Positions 16,561-24,214 of a DNA stretch of 38,722 bases are shown here, in pieces. Each line of letters opens with the position of its first letter. The stretch's first letter is position 1. Source of the DNA: Frankia sp. AgB32 (GTDB lineage Bacteria; Actinomycetota; Actinomycetes; Frankiales; Frankiaceae); the NCBI RefSeq assembly GCF_023243045.1, contig NZ_JALKFX010000084.1, positions 1 through 38,722 of the forward strand, read 5' to 3'. Both the position numbers and the translations under genes were made by a program. A model generated the notes under the pieces. The model ran no database searches. It saw only the letters and a program-made list of their open reading frames with translations, and was not told the origin of the DNA.

Positions 16561-17678
16561 GTGGTCGCCCACTGATGTCCCAGGGCGATGTTGCGTGCCG
16601 CGTTCATGTCGGCGTTCGCCTGCTGCCCACAGGTCCGGCAGCGGAAGACGGCTTGGTTCTCCCGCGCCTCCGGGTCCCGGGTTCCGCAGATGTTACAGGT
16701 CAGCGACGTCCACGCGGGGTTGATTCTCTCGACGCGGCCGGGGGCTTTCTGTTCCAGGCGTTGGACGAGGAGTCCCCAGGCGTTCGCGAGGACACCCCGG
16801 TTCAGTCCGGCTTTCTGCCGGACGTTCCTGCCCGGCTCTTCGACCGTGCCCCGCGCCGAACGGGTCAGGTTCCGGATGTTCAGATCTTCGATGCGGATCA
16901 CGTCGTACCGCCGGGCGAGATCGGTACTGGTCTTCTCGGCCCAGTCCTTCCGCCGGTCAACTTCCCGGGCTTTCACCCGGGCGATCCGGGCCTTGACCCG
17001 GGCCCCGCGGACACTGCCGCGTTGCACGCGAGCGAGCCGGCGTTGAAGCCGTCGCAGCCGTGCGACCTCAGTAGGTCGCAGCCCAGGACAGGACAGCTGC
17101 TCCCCACTGCTCAGGGCCGCGGACACGGTCACACCACGATCGACGCCGACCACCCGCCCCGTCCCGGGCGCCGGGATCGGCGCGGGCACGGCGGCGAACG
17201 CCACATGCCAGCGGCCCGCCCGATCCCGGGTGACCCGATACGACTTCGCGTCGGGAACGGCACGGGACCGGCGGAACCGCACCCAGCCAACCTTCGGCAC
17301 ACGCACCTCGGACCAGCGACGGTTGACCTGCCGCACATCCCCGGCCTTCACCGCGACGATCCGGAAACCCTCAGAGCGGCCACGCTTCCGAAAGCACGGT
17401 TTCCGATGGGAACCCCGGAAAAAATTGGCCATGGCAGTGGAGAAATCCCGCAGCGCCTGCTGCTGCACAATAATACTACCCGCCGCGAGCCAGCCGAAAG
17501 CCCGGCGCGCTTCGGTCAACTGCCGGTTCTGCTCTGCATAACCCGGCGCCGGCCCACGGCGAGGATTCCACCATGACTGCTGCTCCACCGCCAGGTTCCA
17601 CACATAGCGCGCATTCCTGCAGTGGTTTTCCATCACGACCGCCTGACTGGCGGTCGGATAAAGCCGGTAGCGGGACAT
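16473..17678 (-). CDS. tnpB: TnpB RNA-guided nuclease of an IS605-type element
   Basis: 401 residues, normal full length. It begins MSRYRLYPTASQ and has the N-terminal helix-rich domain. The RuvC nuclease residues appear intact: GVDRG (first Asp), RIEDLN (Glu) and NADMNAARNIA (last Asp). A zinc ribbon lies between the last two, with CNICG and CRTCG. The family uses a transposon-encoded RNA to cut DNA beside a short motif, promoting retention of the element. No frameshift or internal stop is seen, so this copy is probably functional. It is convergent with the SARP gene and divergent from the CrtA-like gene. Confidence 0.92.
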   Translation of the reverse strand: MSRYRLYPTASQAVVMENHCRNARYVWNLAVEQQSWWNPRRGPAPGYAEQNRQLTEARRAFGWLAAGSIIVQQQALRDFSTAMANFFRGSHRKPCFRKRGRSEGFRIVAVKAGDVRQVNRRWSEVRVPKVGWVRFRRSRAVPDAKSYRVTRDRAGRWHVAFAAVPAPIPAPGTGRVVGVDRGVTVSAALSSGEQLSCPGLRPTEVARLRRLQRRLARVQRGSVRGARVKARIARVKAREVDRRKDWAEKTSTDLARRYDVIRIEDLNIRNLTRSARGTVEEPGRNVRQKAGLNRGVLANAWGLLVQRLEQKAPGRVERINPAWTSLTCNICGTRDPEARENQAVFRCRTCGQQANADMNAARNIALGHQWATTWVTARGGDANRRPVNREPQPSAPPLVGV

Positions 17679-17735
17679 CGCATGATTCTACCGAAAGGAT
17701 CCACCTATGCGTTCCAGCGTCGAGCGCTGTTTCCT

Positions 17736-17755
17736 CCCCGGCCTGAAGGCCGGGG
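17736..17755. repeat. Left-end stem-loop of the TnpB element
   Basis: CCCCGGCC-TGAA-GGCCGGGG, a perfect 8-bp stem with the same loop and orientation as the right-end one (16443-16462). It lies 19 bp inside the proposed left boundary and 20 nt before the CrtA-like start codon, so it could affect translation or promoter access of that gene. Confidence 0.65.
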
Positions 17756-17774
17756 CATCCACGGCACAAACCCG

Positions 17775-18530
17775 GTGAACGCAGCGAGTTCCCCGGTCCC
17801 GCTGGTGACCGTCGACTTCTGGCGGGTCCCCCGCCGCCGGGTCGGTCATGCCCTGGCGAGGATGGCGACCGACCGCGCGGCGCTGCGCGGGGTGTCCGGG
17901 CTGACCTTCGCCAGGATGCTGGGTACCGGCTCGGCCAGCAGCCTGGGCCTGCGCGGCGCCGATCCGTGCCAGTGGGCGATGCTCGGCGTCTGGCAGACCC
18001 CGTCGGCGGCCCGTTCGTTCGAGCGCTCCGCGCAGGTGCGGGCCTGGTCGGCGCTGGCCGAGGAACGCTGGCGCATCGATCTGCATCCGCTGTCCTCCCG
18101 GGGGCGGTGGTCCCAGCGGGAACCGTTCGGCGATCCGGCGGCGGCGAACCAGCCGGGTCCCGCGGGAGCCAAGATCGCGGTGATCACCCGGGCGCGGATC
18201 GCCGCCCGGCACTCCCTGACCTTCCGGCGGGCGGTCCCGCCGGTGGTCGCGGACCTCGCCGAGTCGGACGGCCTGCTGTTCGCCGCCGGGATCGGGGAGG
18301 CCCCGTTCGGCCTGAAGGGAACGTTCAGCCTGTGGCGGGACACCGCCGCGCTGCGCCGGTTCGCCTACGGCCGGCCGGCGCACAGCGAGGTCGTCCGGCG
18401 CACCCCGGAGGTGGGGTGGTACAGCGAGGAGCTGTTCGCCCGGTTCGCGGTGCTCGCCTCCCGGGGCACCCTCGGCGGACGCGACCCGCTGCTGGCGCTG
18501 GCGCCCGACCCCACGTTGACGGCGCGTTGA
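17775..18530 (+). CDS. CrtA-like (spheroidene monooxygenase family) carotenoid oxygenase
   Basis: 251 residues, close to the usual CrtA length. Family-like segments are VTVDFWRVPRRRVGHALARM, then GLTFARMLGTG, WAMLGVWQT and a C-terminal FSLWRDTAALRRFAYG. Known CrtA enzymes put keto groups on acyclic carotenoids, which suits the neighbouring cruF/crtD-like genes. The chosen GTG (17775) lies immediately beyond the proposed end of the TnpB element and would have overlapped the SARP stop as GTGA before the insertion; GTG 17805 is an alternative. No ribosome-binding site is visible in the present allele because the upstream DNA now belongs to the element. The gene may therefore be poorly expressed. 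Confidence 0.72.
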   Translation: MNAASSPVPLVTVDFWRVPRRRVGHALARMATDRAALRGVSGLTFARMLGTGSASSLGLRGADPCQWAMLGVWQTPSAARSFERSAQVRAWSALAEERWRIDLHPLSSRGRWSQREPFGDPAAANQPGPAGAKIAVITRARIAARHSLTFRRAVPPVVADLAESDGLLFAAGIGEAPFGLKGTFSLWRDTAALRRFAYGRPAHSEVVRRTPEVGWYSEELFARFAVLASRGTLGGRDPLLALAPDPTLTAR

Positions 18531-18531
18531 C
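18514..18531 (+). promoter_or_regulatory. SARP-type operator overlapping the end of the CrtA-like gene
   Basis: CGTTGAC-GGCG-CGTTGAC: identical heptamers with a 4-bp spacer, 11-bp period. The second heptamer includes the CrtA-like stop codon. It is the cleanest of the three matching sites and lies about 250 nt upstream of the fusion gene start. Confidence 0.6.
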
Positions 18532-18598
18532 GATCACCGGCCGGTCCGCCCGCGGGCTGGCCGCGGGCTGGCCGGTGCCGCCGGGTCGCCGCGGGGCT

Positions 18599-18616
18599 TC
18601 TTGACCGCTCGTTGAC
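18599..18616 (+). promoter_or_regulatory. SARP-type operator upstream of the dehydrogenase-oxidase fusion gene
   Basis: TCTTGAC-CGCT-CGTTGAC: same 7+4+7 geometry as the sites at 12330 and 18514, and 85 bp downstream of the latter. It is the nearest site to the fusion gene, whose preferred ATG is at 18784. No clear -10 hexamer is seen at the expected distance. Confidence 0.55.
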
Positions 18617-18783
18617 GACCGGCAGGCACGGTGGACGCGTCCGGCCGCACCGCCGATCGCCCGGGCCTACGCCGGCCCGGCCGCCCGCCGCACCACGTGA
18701 CCCGACGTGCGCCACCGTGGCAGACCCCCGACGTGCGCGCCGGTGCGGGCGCGCCCCCCGACGAACGGGATGAAGTCCACCGC

Positions 18784-21363
18784 ATGCCGACATTCCATGA
18801 TCAGATGGTCCGCGCCGAGGTGGCCGGACCGCGACCCGACCGGCCGCCGCGGCCGAACGGGGCCGGCGACGGACCTCCCACCCGGCGCCGGGTGCTGATC
18901 GCCACCCCGGTCAGCGCCCGGCTGGCCGCGATGGCCGCCGGCCCGGCGACGGTGCGCCCGGAGCTCGCCGCCCGCCCGGACCTGCTCGCCGACGCGCTGG
19001 CCGGGCTGCGCCCGCACACGCTGGTCGTCGGCGCGAACGCGGTGCCCGCCGACGCCCTCGCCCGCTGGGTCGCGGCGGTGCGCGCCACCGGTGACGACCG
19101 CGCCCTGGTGCTGGTCCGCCGGGGCACCTCGCTGGCCGCCGTCGACCTGGCCGCCGCCGCCCACTTCGGCATCACGGTGCGCAACACCCCGGAGGTCAAC
19201 GCGCGCCACGTCGCCCAGTTCATGATCGATCGGCTGTTCGCGGCGGCGCCGGGCGACGGGTCGCACGGATCGCCGGGAGTGCTGGGGCTGCTCGGCGCCG
19301 GCGACATCAACAGCAGGGTGGCGCGGGCCGCCAGCACCCGCGGCTGGCGGCTGGTCGTCTGCTCCCCTTCGCTCGTCACCGACCCGGCGGCGCTGCCCGC
19401 CTGGACCCGGCGCCACCACCTGACCGCCGAGAACGTCCGTGTCGCGGCCACCGCGGCGGAGGTCCTCGGCGCCGCCGCCGCGCTCGCCCTCGCCGTTCCG
19501 CTCGTCCACACCGGTCCGTGGGCGAGCGCCGGCCTGATCGACGCGGACCTTCTGGAGCGGTTCCAGGGCGGTCGGATCATCAGTGTCAGCGAGCCCGAGG
19601 TGTTCACCCCCCGCGCCCTGCTCCACGCCTACGACCGGGCCGGACTCACCATCGCGCTGGACAACGCCCCCCGGCTGCTCGCCCCCGTGCGGGACCTGCT
19701 CGCCGGGCGGATCACCCGCGACGGCGGCCAGCCGCGCCGCGGCTTCACCCTGTGCTCCGCGGCGATGCGCACCCCCGCCTGCGACGACGACCTCGACCAG
19801 GCCGTGCTCACCGTGGTCGGCCGCACCGACCTCGACGAGATCGCCGGCACCGACCTGCTGGCCCCGCCCGCCCCGCTGCGGGCCCCGGCGGCTCTGGCGG
19901 TCCCAGCCCCCCCGGCGGTCCCAGCCACCCCGGCGGCCGACGACGGCGCCGTGGTGATCGTCGGCGGCGGCATCGTCGGCCTCGTCACGGCCCTGCTGCT
20001 GCGGCTGCGCGGCGGGCGCCGGATCCTGGTCGTCGACGCGGCCCCGGCGGACCGCACGGACCCCGACCGGCAGGGCACCACGTTCGGTGGCGCCAACGCG
20101 CGCCACCTGTCGGCGACCGAGGCCCTGCCGCCGGCGGTCGCGCAGCGGGCCGACGTTCTCACCCGCCCGCCGGCCCTGGGTGGCTGGCGACTGCGCGCCG
20201 CCAGCTCCCTCGACCCGGCCGAGACCGCCTGGGCGCGGGCGTTCGCGCGCCGCGCCGACCAGCCGGGCCTGCACGCCGGCGCCCAGGAGCTGGCGATCGC
20301 CCTGAACCGCCTTGGACTGCGCGGCTGGACACAGCTGTTCGAGGACGGCGACGCGCAGAGCTGGCTGGGTGGACTGCGCCGCGACGCCCGGCTCGCACGG
20401 GTCTACCTGGACGACGCGGACCTCGCCACGGGCGAACGGCTGCAACAGGCCACCGGGGACGGCGCCACCCGACTGGAACCGGGCGCGCTCGCCCGCGGCT
20501 GGCCCGGTCTGGGCCACGCCGTGCCACTGCCGGGTGGCGTCCGGGAGATCGCCGGCGCCGTCGAGGTCGACGGCTACGCCGTCAACATCCACGACCTGGC
20601 CACCGCGCTGACCAGCCGCCTCGCCGAACTCGGCGTCGAGGTGCGCCCGGACACCCGGGTGGACCGCCTGGAACCGGCCCCCGCCGACGACCAGCGGGAC
20701 GACGGCCTCGACGCCTCCCCACCCGGCGTCCTGCTGCGCCTCGACGGTGGCGGGGTGCTCGGCGCCGACCGGGTCGTCGTGACCGCCGGCGGCCGTGACC
20801 TGGACCGGCTGCTCGGCGCCTACTGGCCGGGGGCCGGCGCGGTCGCGCACCTGCTCGGGCTGTCGTTGACCCTGCCCAACCCGGGGCTGACGCGGCCGGT
20901 GAAGATCCACGCCGGCGACCCGCTCGGCGTCATGAACGTCACGCTGTCCCCGGACGGGTCCCTCGTCCACGTCAGCGCGGGCTTCGGCTACCGCGGCCGC
21001 GCCGGCCGGGCGGCCGCCCGGGCCGGCGCCGACGAGCTGCGGGCCGTCGCCGAGCGGGCCGTCGCCGGGCTGTTCCCGACGCTGTGCCGCGCCGCCGGCA
21101 GCCTCGAGGTGCGCGACGTCCGGTTCTGTGAACGGCCGGCGACTCCGGACGGGCTGCCGCTGGTCACCGCCGTGCCCGCGCACGCGGGCCGGGTGGTGGT
21201 GGCCGCGGGGACGAACGCCGGCGGCGCGGTCCAGGCCCCGGCGGTGGCACTGCTGGTCGCGGACCTGCTCGAGGGCGCGCCCCGGTGCGCCGGGCTGGCC
21301 CTGGCCGGCGACCGCGTCGGCCTGCCGGCCATACCGGAAAAAATTCCCTCCGCGTCGGTCTGA
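18784..21363 (+). CDS. Fusion protein: 2-hydroxyacid-dehydrogenase-like domain plus FAD-dependent oxidoreductase
   Basis: 859 residues. The N-terminal part (about 30-340) resembles NAD-dependent D-2-hydroxyacid dehydrogenases, with the Rossmann motif GVLGLLGAGDINSRVARAA near residue 165. The usual catalytic His position reads LDNAP, so activity is doubtful. After an Ala/Pro linker (about 365-388) an FAD domain starts with VVIVGGGIVGLVTALLL and ends with a DadA-type segment, ATPDGLPLV then VVVAAGTNAGGAVQAPAVAL, pointing to an amino-acid or amine oxidase/dehydrogenase. The substrate is unknown. ATG 18784 is chosen because the extension from GTG 18631 is low-complexity; neither has a strong ribosome-binding site. 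Two phased-repeat sites upstream suggest SARP control. Confidence 0.75.
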   Translation: MPTFHDQMVRAEVAGPRPDRPPRPNGAGDGPPTRRRVLIATPVSARLAAMAAGPATVRPELAARPDLLADALAGLRPHTLVVGANAVPADALARWVAAVRATGDDRALVLVRRGTSLAAVDLAAAAHFGITVRNTPEVNARHVAQFMIDRLFAAAPGDGSHGSPGVLGLLGAGDINSRVARAASTRGWRLVVCSPSLVTDPAALPAWTRRHHLTAENVRVAATAAEVLGAAAALALAVPLVHTGPWASAGLIDADLLERFQGGRIISVSEPEVFTPRALLHAYDRAGLTIALDNAPRLLAPVRDLLAGRITRDGGQPRRGFTLCSAAMRTPACDDDLDQAVLTVVGRTDLDEIAGTDLLAPPAPLRAPAALAVPAPPAVPATPAADDGAVVIVGGGIVGLVTALLLRLRGGRRILVVDAAPADRTDPDRQGTTFGGANARHLSATEALPPAVAQRADVLTRPPALGGWRLRAASSLDPAETAWARAFARRADQPGLHAGAQELAIALNRLGLRGWTQLFEDGDAQSWLGGLRRDARLARVYLDDADLATGERLQQATGDGATRLEPGALARGWPGLGHAVPLPGGVREIAGAVEVDGYAVNIHDLATALTSRLAELGVEVRPDTRVDRLEPAPADDQRDDGLDASPPGVLLRLDGGGVLGADRVVVTAGGRDLDRLLGAYWPGAGAVAHLLGLSLTLPNPGLTRPVKIHAGDPLGVMNVTLSPDGSLVHVSAGFGYRGRAGRAAARAGADELRAVAERAVAGLFPTLCRAAGSLEVRDVRFCERPATPDGLPLVTAVPAHAGRVVVAAGTNAGGAVQAPAVALLVADLLEGAPRCAGLALAGDRVGLPAIPEKIPSASV

Positions 21364-21518
21364 CGACGTTACGTGGCAGGCATTCCCGTCGCCCGGCGCA
21401 CTCGGCGACCGGCGCGTTATCGTCAGGCGATGTGAGGGTGCGACCCGGCCTCCTGGCCCGCCGGACCCGTCGGCGGAACCAGCTCGGGCTGCCGGGGCAC
21501 GGACAGGAGGCGACGCCG

Positions 21519-22196
21519 GTGACCGACATGGACGTCAGCGTGGTCCCGTGGTCGGCGCGTCGCATGCGTACCCGGCTCGACGACGTCATCGGGATCTACA
21601 AGGCCGCGTTCCTCGACTTCCACGAGGCCGACCCCGTCCGGGCCGCCCGGGACCGGGCGCTGCACGCCCGCCGCCACTTCGACCGACCGGACCTGCGTGC
21701 GGTCGCCGCCGTCACGCCCGACGACACGCTCGTCGGCATCACCTACGCGCTACCCGGCAAACCCGGCCAATGGTGGCATGACGTGGTCCACGACGCGCTG
21801 ACGGCGGTGTCGCCCGCGACGGCGGGGCACTGGCTCGACGACTGTCTGGAGGTCGTCGAACTGCACGTGCTGCCCGCCTGGCAGGGCCGTTCGATCGGCC
21901 GGCGGCTGCTGCGGGAGCTGCTGCTCGACGTCCCGCAGCACACGGCGGCGCTGTCCGCGTTGGAGCCGCCCGGCAGCCGCGCGCGTCGGCTGTACGCGAG
22001 CGAGGGGTTCGTGCCGTTGCTGTCGGACTTCCAGTTTCCCGGCACGTTCACCCCGTACGCGGTGCTCGGCAAGGAACTGCCCGCGGCCTCGGCTGTGTCC
22101 CCGGACGGTGACCACTCGGACGGTGACCACTCGGACGGTGAGCGCGCGGACGGTGAGCGCGCGGACGGCTCCGGCCGGCCCGAGCCCGTGCGGTGA
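21519..22196 (+). CDS. GNAT-family acetyltransferase with a repetitive C-terminal tail
   Basis: 225 residues. The GNAT core has VVELHVLPAWQGRSIGRRLL (acetyl-CoA-binding Q/R-x-x-G-x-G/A-like loop) and SRARRLYASEGFVPL. GTG 21519 has AGGAGG eight bases upstream; longer frames lack this. After the domain a tail of about 35 residues contains four 5-residue repeats (DGDHS, DGERA). The substrate is unknown. The stop overlaps the start of the cruF-like gene, so the two are translationally coupled. That places an acyl/acetyltransferase in the carotenoid run, possibly acting on another metabolite. Confidence 0.82.
   Translation: MTDMDVSVVPWSARRMRTRLDDVIGIYKAAFLDFHEADPVRAARDRALHARRHFDRPDLRAVAAVTPDDTLVGITYALPGKPGQWWHDVVHDALTAVSPATAGHWLDDCLEVVELHVLPAWQGRSIGRRLLRELLLDVPQHTAALSALEPPGSRARRLYASEGFVPLLSDFQFPGTFTPYAVLGKELPAASAVSPDGDHSDGDHSDGERADGERADGSGRPEPVR
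22104..22163 (+). repeat. Four 15-bp in-frame tandem repeats
   Basis: Two copies of GACGGTGACCACTCG followed by two of GACGGTGAGCGCGCG, inside the GNAT gene. They encode DGDHS-DGDHS-DGERA-DGERA. Confidence 0.9.
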
Positions 22197-23029
22197 TGTC
22201 CGAGCGCCCGGTGCCGCACGCGCTCCGGGCGGCCCGGCCCCGCGGCCGGGACAGGTCCGGTGAAATCCGCCGTCATCGGCTGTCGGCCGCCGGGTGGCTG
22301 CTGGCGATCGGCGTGGTGGCCACGCAGATCCCCTACCCGCTGGTCGACGGCACGGCGCGCGTCGCCCTGACCGCCGCGACGGTCGTGCTGTTCTTCCTGG
22401 CCTCGACGACGCACGCGGCGGCGACCCGGGGACCGGCGTGGGCCGCCGGCTTCGTCGTCGTGGCCGTCGGCGGCGGACTCGCCGTGGAGACACTCGGTGT
22501 GCACACCGGTGTGCCGTTCGGGCGTTACGTCTACGGGAGCTCGCTCGGGCCCCGGTTGTTCGGCGTGTCCATCGTCGTGCCGCTGGCCTGGGCGATGATG
22601 GCCTATCCCGCCTATGTCCTGGTCCGCCGACATCAGCGGGCCCCGGACCGGGCCGCGGTGCTCGGCGGTCTGGTGCTGGCCACCTGGGACCTGTTCCTCG
22701 ATCCGCAGATGGTCGCCGCCGGGCACTGGCGCTGGAACGCCACCGGGCCGGCGCTCAACGGCATCCCGGTGACGAACTTCCTCGGCTGGCTGCTGGTCGG
22801 GACGTTACTGACCGGCGTCCTGCTGGCCCTGCCCGACCCGGGCCGGGCGGAGCCGCGCGACGAGCGGATCCCGCTCACCCTGCTGGCCTGGACCTATCTG
22901 TCGTCGGTGCTGGCCAACGCCGTGTTCTTCGTCCGTCCCGGTGTGGCCGCGCTCGGCGGCGCCGCGATGGGGGCGGTGCTGCTGGCGGGCCTGCGGCCGT
23001 GGCGCAGTGACCAGCGGGCCGACCGGTGA
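22196..23029 (+). CDS. cruF: CruF-like carotenoid 1',2'-hydratase (DUF422 membrane protein)
   Basis: 277 residues, about seven membrane helices. Family hallmarks are GVPFGRYVYGSSLGPRLFGV, TWDLFLDPQMVA, HWRW and GIPVTNFLGWLLVG; the conserved Asp and Glu/His residues lie in the membrane. CruF/carotenoid-biosynthesis proteins hydrate the terminal double bond of acyclic or monocyclic carotenoid ends to give a 1'-hydroxyl. The ATG at 22196 overlaps the GNAT stop by one base; GTG 22193 is an alternative one codon earlier. The gene overlaps the next one by GTGA, the same cruF-glycosyltransferase pairing known for CruF/CruG in cyanobacteria. Confidence 0.85.
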   Translation: MSERPVPHALRAARPRGRDRSGEIRRHRLSAAGWLLAIGVVATQIPYPLVDGTARVALTAATVVLFFLASTTHAAATRGPAWAAGFVVVAVGGGLAVETLGVHTGVPFGRYVYGSSLGPRLFGVSIVVPLAWAMMAYPAYVLVRRHQRAPDRAAVLGGLVLATWDLFLDPQMVAAGHWRWNATGPALNGIPVTNFLGWLLVGTLLTGVLLALPDPGRAEPRDERIPLTLLAWTYLSSVLANAVFFVRPGVAALGGAAMGAVLLAGLRPWRSDQRADR

Positions 23030-24204
23030 CGGAAACGCTGGGACGGGGCTGGTCGGCGGCGGTGCGCGCGGCCGCGGTGGGCTCGGCCGGGATCGCCGTG
23101 CACACGGCGGTCAACGCCCGGCTGCTGCGGATCGCGCCGCCGGCCCGGACGGTGCCCGAGCGGGTGTCCGTGATCCTGCCGGTGCGCGACGAGGCCGCCC
23201 ATCTCGACGGCTGCCTGGGCGCCCTGCTCGCCTCCGCGCACGTACCCGACCTGGAGATCATCGTCTGGGACGACGAGTCCACCGACGGCACCGGCCGGAT
23301 GCTGGCCGGCTGGGCGCGCCGCGACCGCCGCGTCCTCGCCCGGCGCGGCGGGGCGCCCCCGGCCGGCTGGCTCGGGAAGCCGCACGCCTGCGCCCGCGCG
23401 GCGGCCGCCGCGAGCGGCACGGTGCTGGTCTTCGTCGACGCCGACGTGCGGGTCGCCCCGGACGGGCTGGCCCGCGCCGTGCTGCTGCTGCGCGAGTCCA
23501 GGCTCGACCTGGTCTCGCCGTATCCGCGCCAGGTCGCCGACGGGCTTGCCGAGCGGCTCGTCCAGCCACTGCTGACCTGGTCGTGGCTGGCGCTGCTGCC
23601 GCTGCGAGCGGCGGAGCGCTCCCCGCGGCCGTCGCTGGCCGCGGCCGGCGGGCAGTTCCTGTGCGTGGACGCGGCGGCCTACCGCCGGGCCGGCGGGCAC
23701 GAGGCCGTCCGCGACCAGGTCATCGAGGACATCGCCCTGCTCCGGGCGATCAAACGGTCCGGCGGGCGGGGGGTGGTCGTCGACGGCACCGACCTGGCCG
23801 CCAACCGGATGTACGACGGCTGGGCGGCGCTGCGCGACGGCTATGCCAAGTCGCTCGCGGCGGCCGGTGGCCACCCGGTGGCCAGCGCCGCGCAGGTGGG
23901 GCTGCTGGGCTGGCTGTTCGTCCTGCCCGCCGGCGCCGCCCGGCGCCGCCGGGGCCGGGGGCGGGCGGGCGACCGGGCCGCGGGAGTCGCGGGCCTGCTC
24001 GCCGGGGTGGCCGGGCGGGTCGTCGCCGCCCGCCGCACGGGCGGGCGGAGCTGGCCGGACCCGGCCGCCCATCCGGTCTCGGTCGCCCTCGTCGGCTACC
24101 TCACCGCCCTGTCGTGGTGGCGGCGCCGGCACGGCGGCGCGTCCTGGAAGGGCCGGGCGCTGCCCTCCGACCCGCCGCGCCGCGGGCCGCGCGGCGGATC
24201 GTAG
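23026..24204 (+). CDS. cruG: GT2 carotenoid glycosyltransferase, CruG-like
   Basis: 392 residues, GTG start in a 4-nt overlap with cruF. GT-A fold motifs are VSVILPVRDEA, WDDESTDGTG, FVDADV (the DxD metal site) and DQVIEDIALLRAIKR. An N-terminal hydrophobic patch and C-terminal hydrophobic segments suggest membrane association. Likely role: transfer of a sugar to the hydroxyl made by CruF. The C-terminal ~80 residues are Arg-rich, with a variable GRGRAGDRAAG linker. The symbol is by position and family; CrtQ-type enzymes are close relatives. The CrtD-like gene follows after 10 nt. Confidence 0.8.
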   Translation: MTETLGRGWSAAVRAAAVGSAGIAVHTAVNARLLRIAPPARTVPERVSVILPVRDEAAHLDGCLGALLASAHVPDLEIIVWDDESTDGTGRMLAGWARRDRRVLARRGGAPPAGWLGKPHACARAAAAASGTVLVFVDADVRVAPDGLARAVLLLRESRLDLVSPYPRQVADGLAERLVQPLLTWSWLALLPLRAAERSPRPSLAAAGGQFLCVDAAAYRRAGGHEAVRDQVIEDIALLRAIKRSGGRGVVVDGTDLAANRMYDGWAALRDGYAKSLAAAGGHPVASAAQVGLLGWLFVLPAGAARRRRGRGRAGDRAAGVAGLLAGVAGRVVAARRTGGRSWPDPAAHPVSVALVGYLTALSWWRRRHGGASWKGRALPSDPPRRGPRGGS

Positions 24205-24214
24205 AGTCCTCGTC

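Larger units (their letters stand above)
16433..17774 (-). mobile_element. IS200/IS605-type element with tnpB only
   Basis: About 1,342 bp in tnpB orientation. The right end reads GGAGGATGTCAA and finishes at 16433, the usual TCAA-type end. The left end is placed at 17774, after TTCAC (the complement of GTGAA 17775-17779), which would be the target/TAM. Both ends carry 8-bp stem-loops with TGAA in the loop. There is no tnpA, so it is a non-autonomous or peel-and-paste member that needs a transposase in trans. The right boundary is well supported by the same motif at 28484-28494. The left boundary is inferred from the restored gene junction and could be off by a few bases. Confidence 0.75.

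Noticed and set aside
18631-18783. N-terminal extension of the fusion gene from GTG 18631
   Set aside because: The 51 residues are Pro/Arg-rich, have no ribosome-binding site of note and would start only 15 bp after a proposed operator. ATG 18784 is preferred, though not proven.
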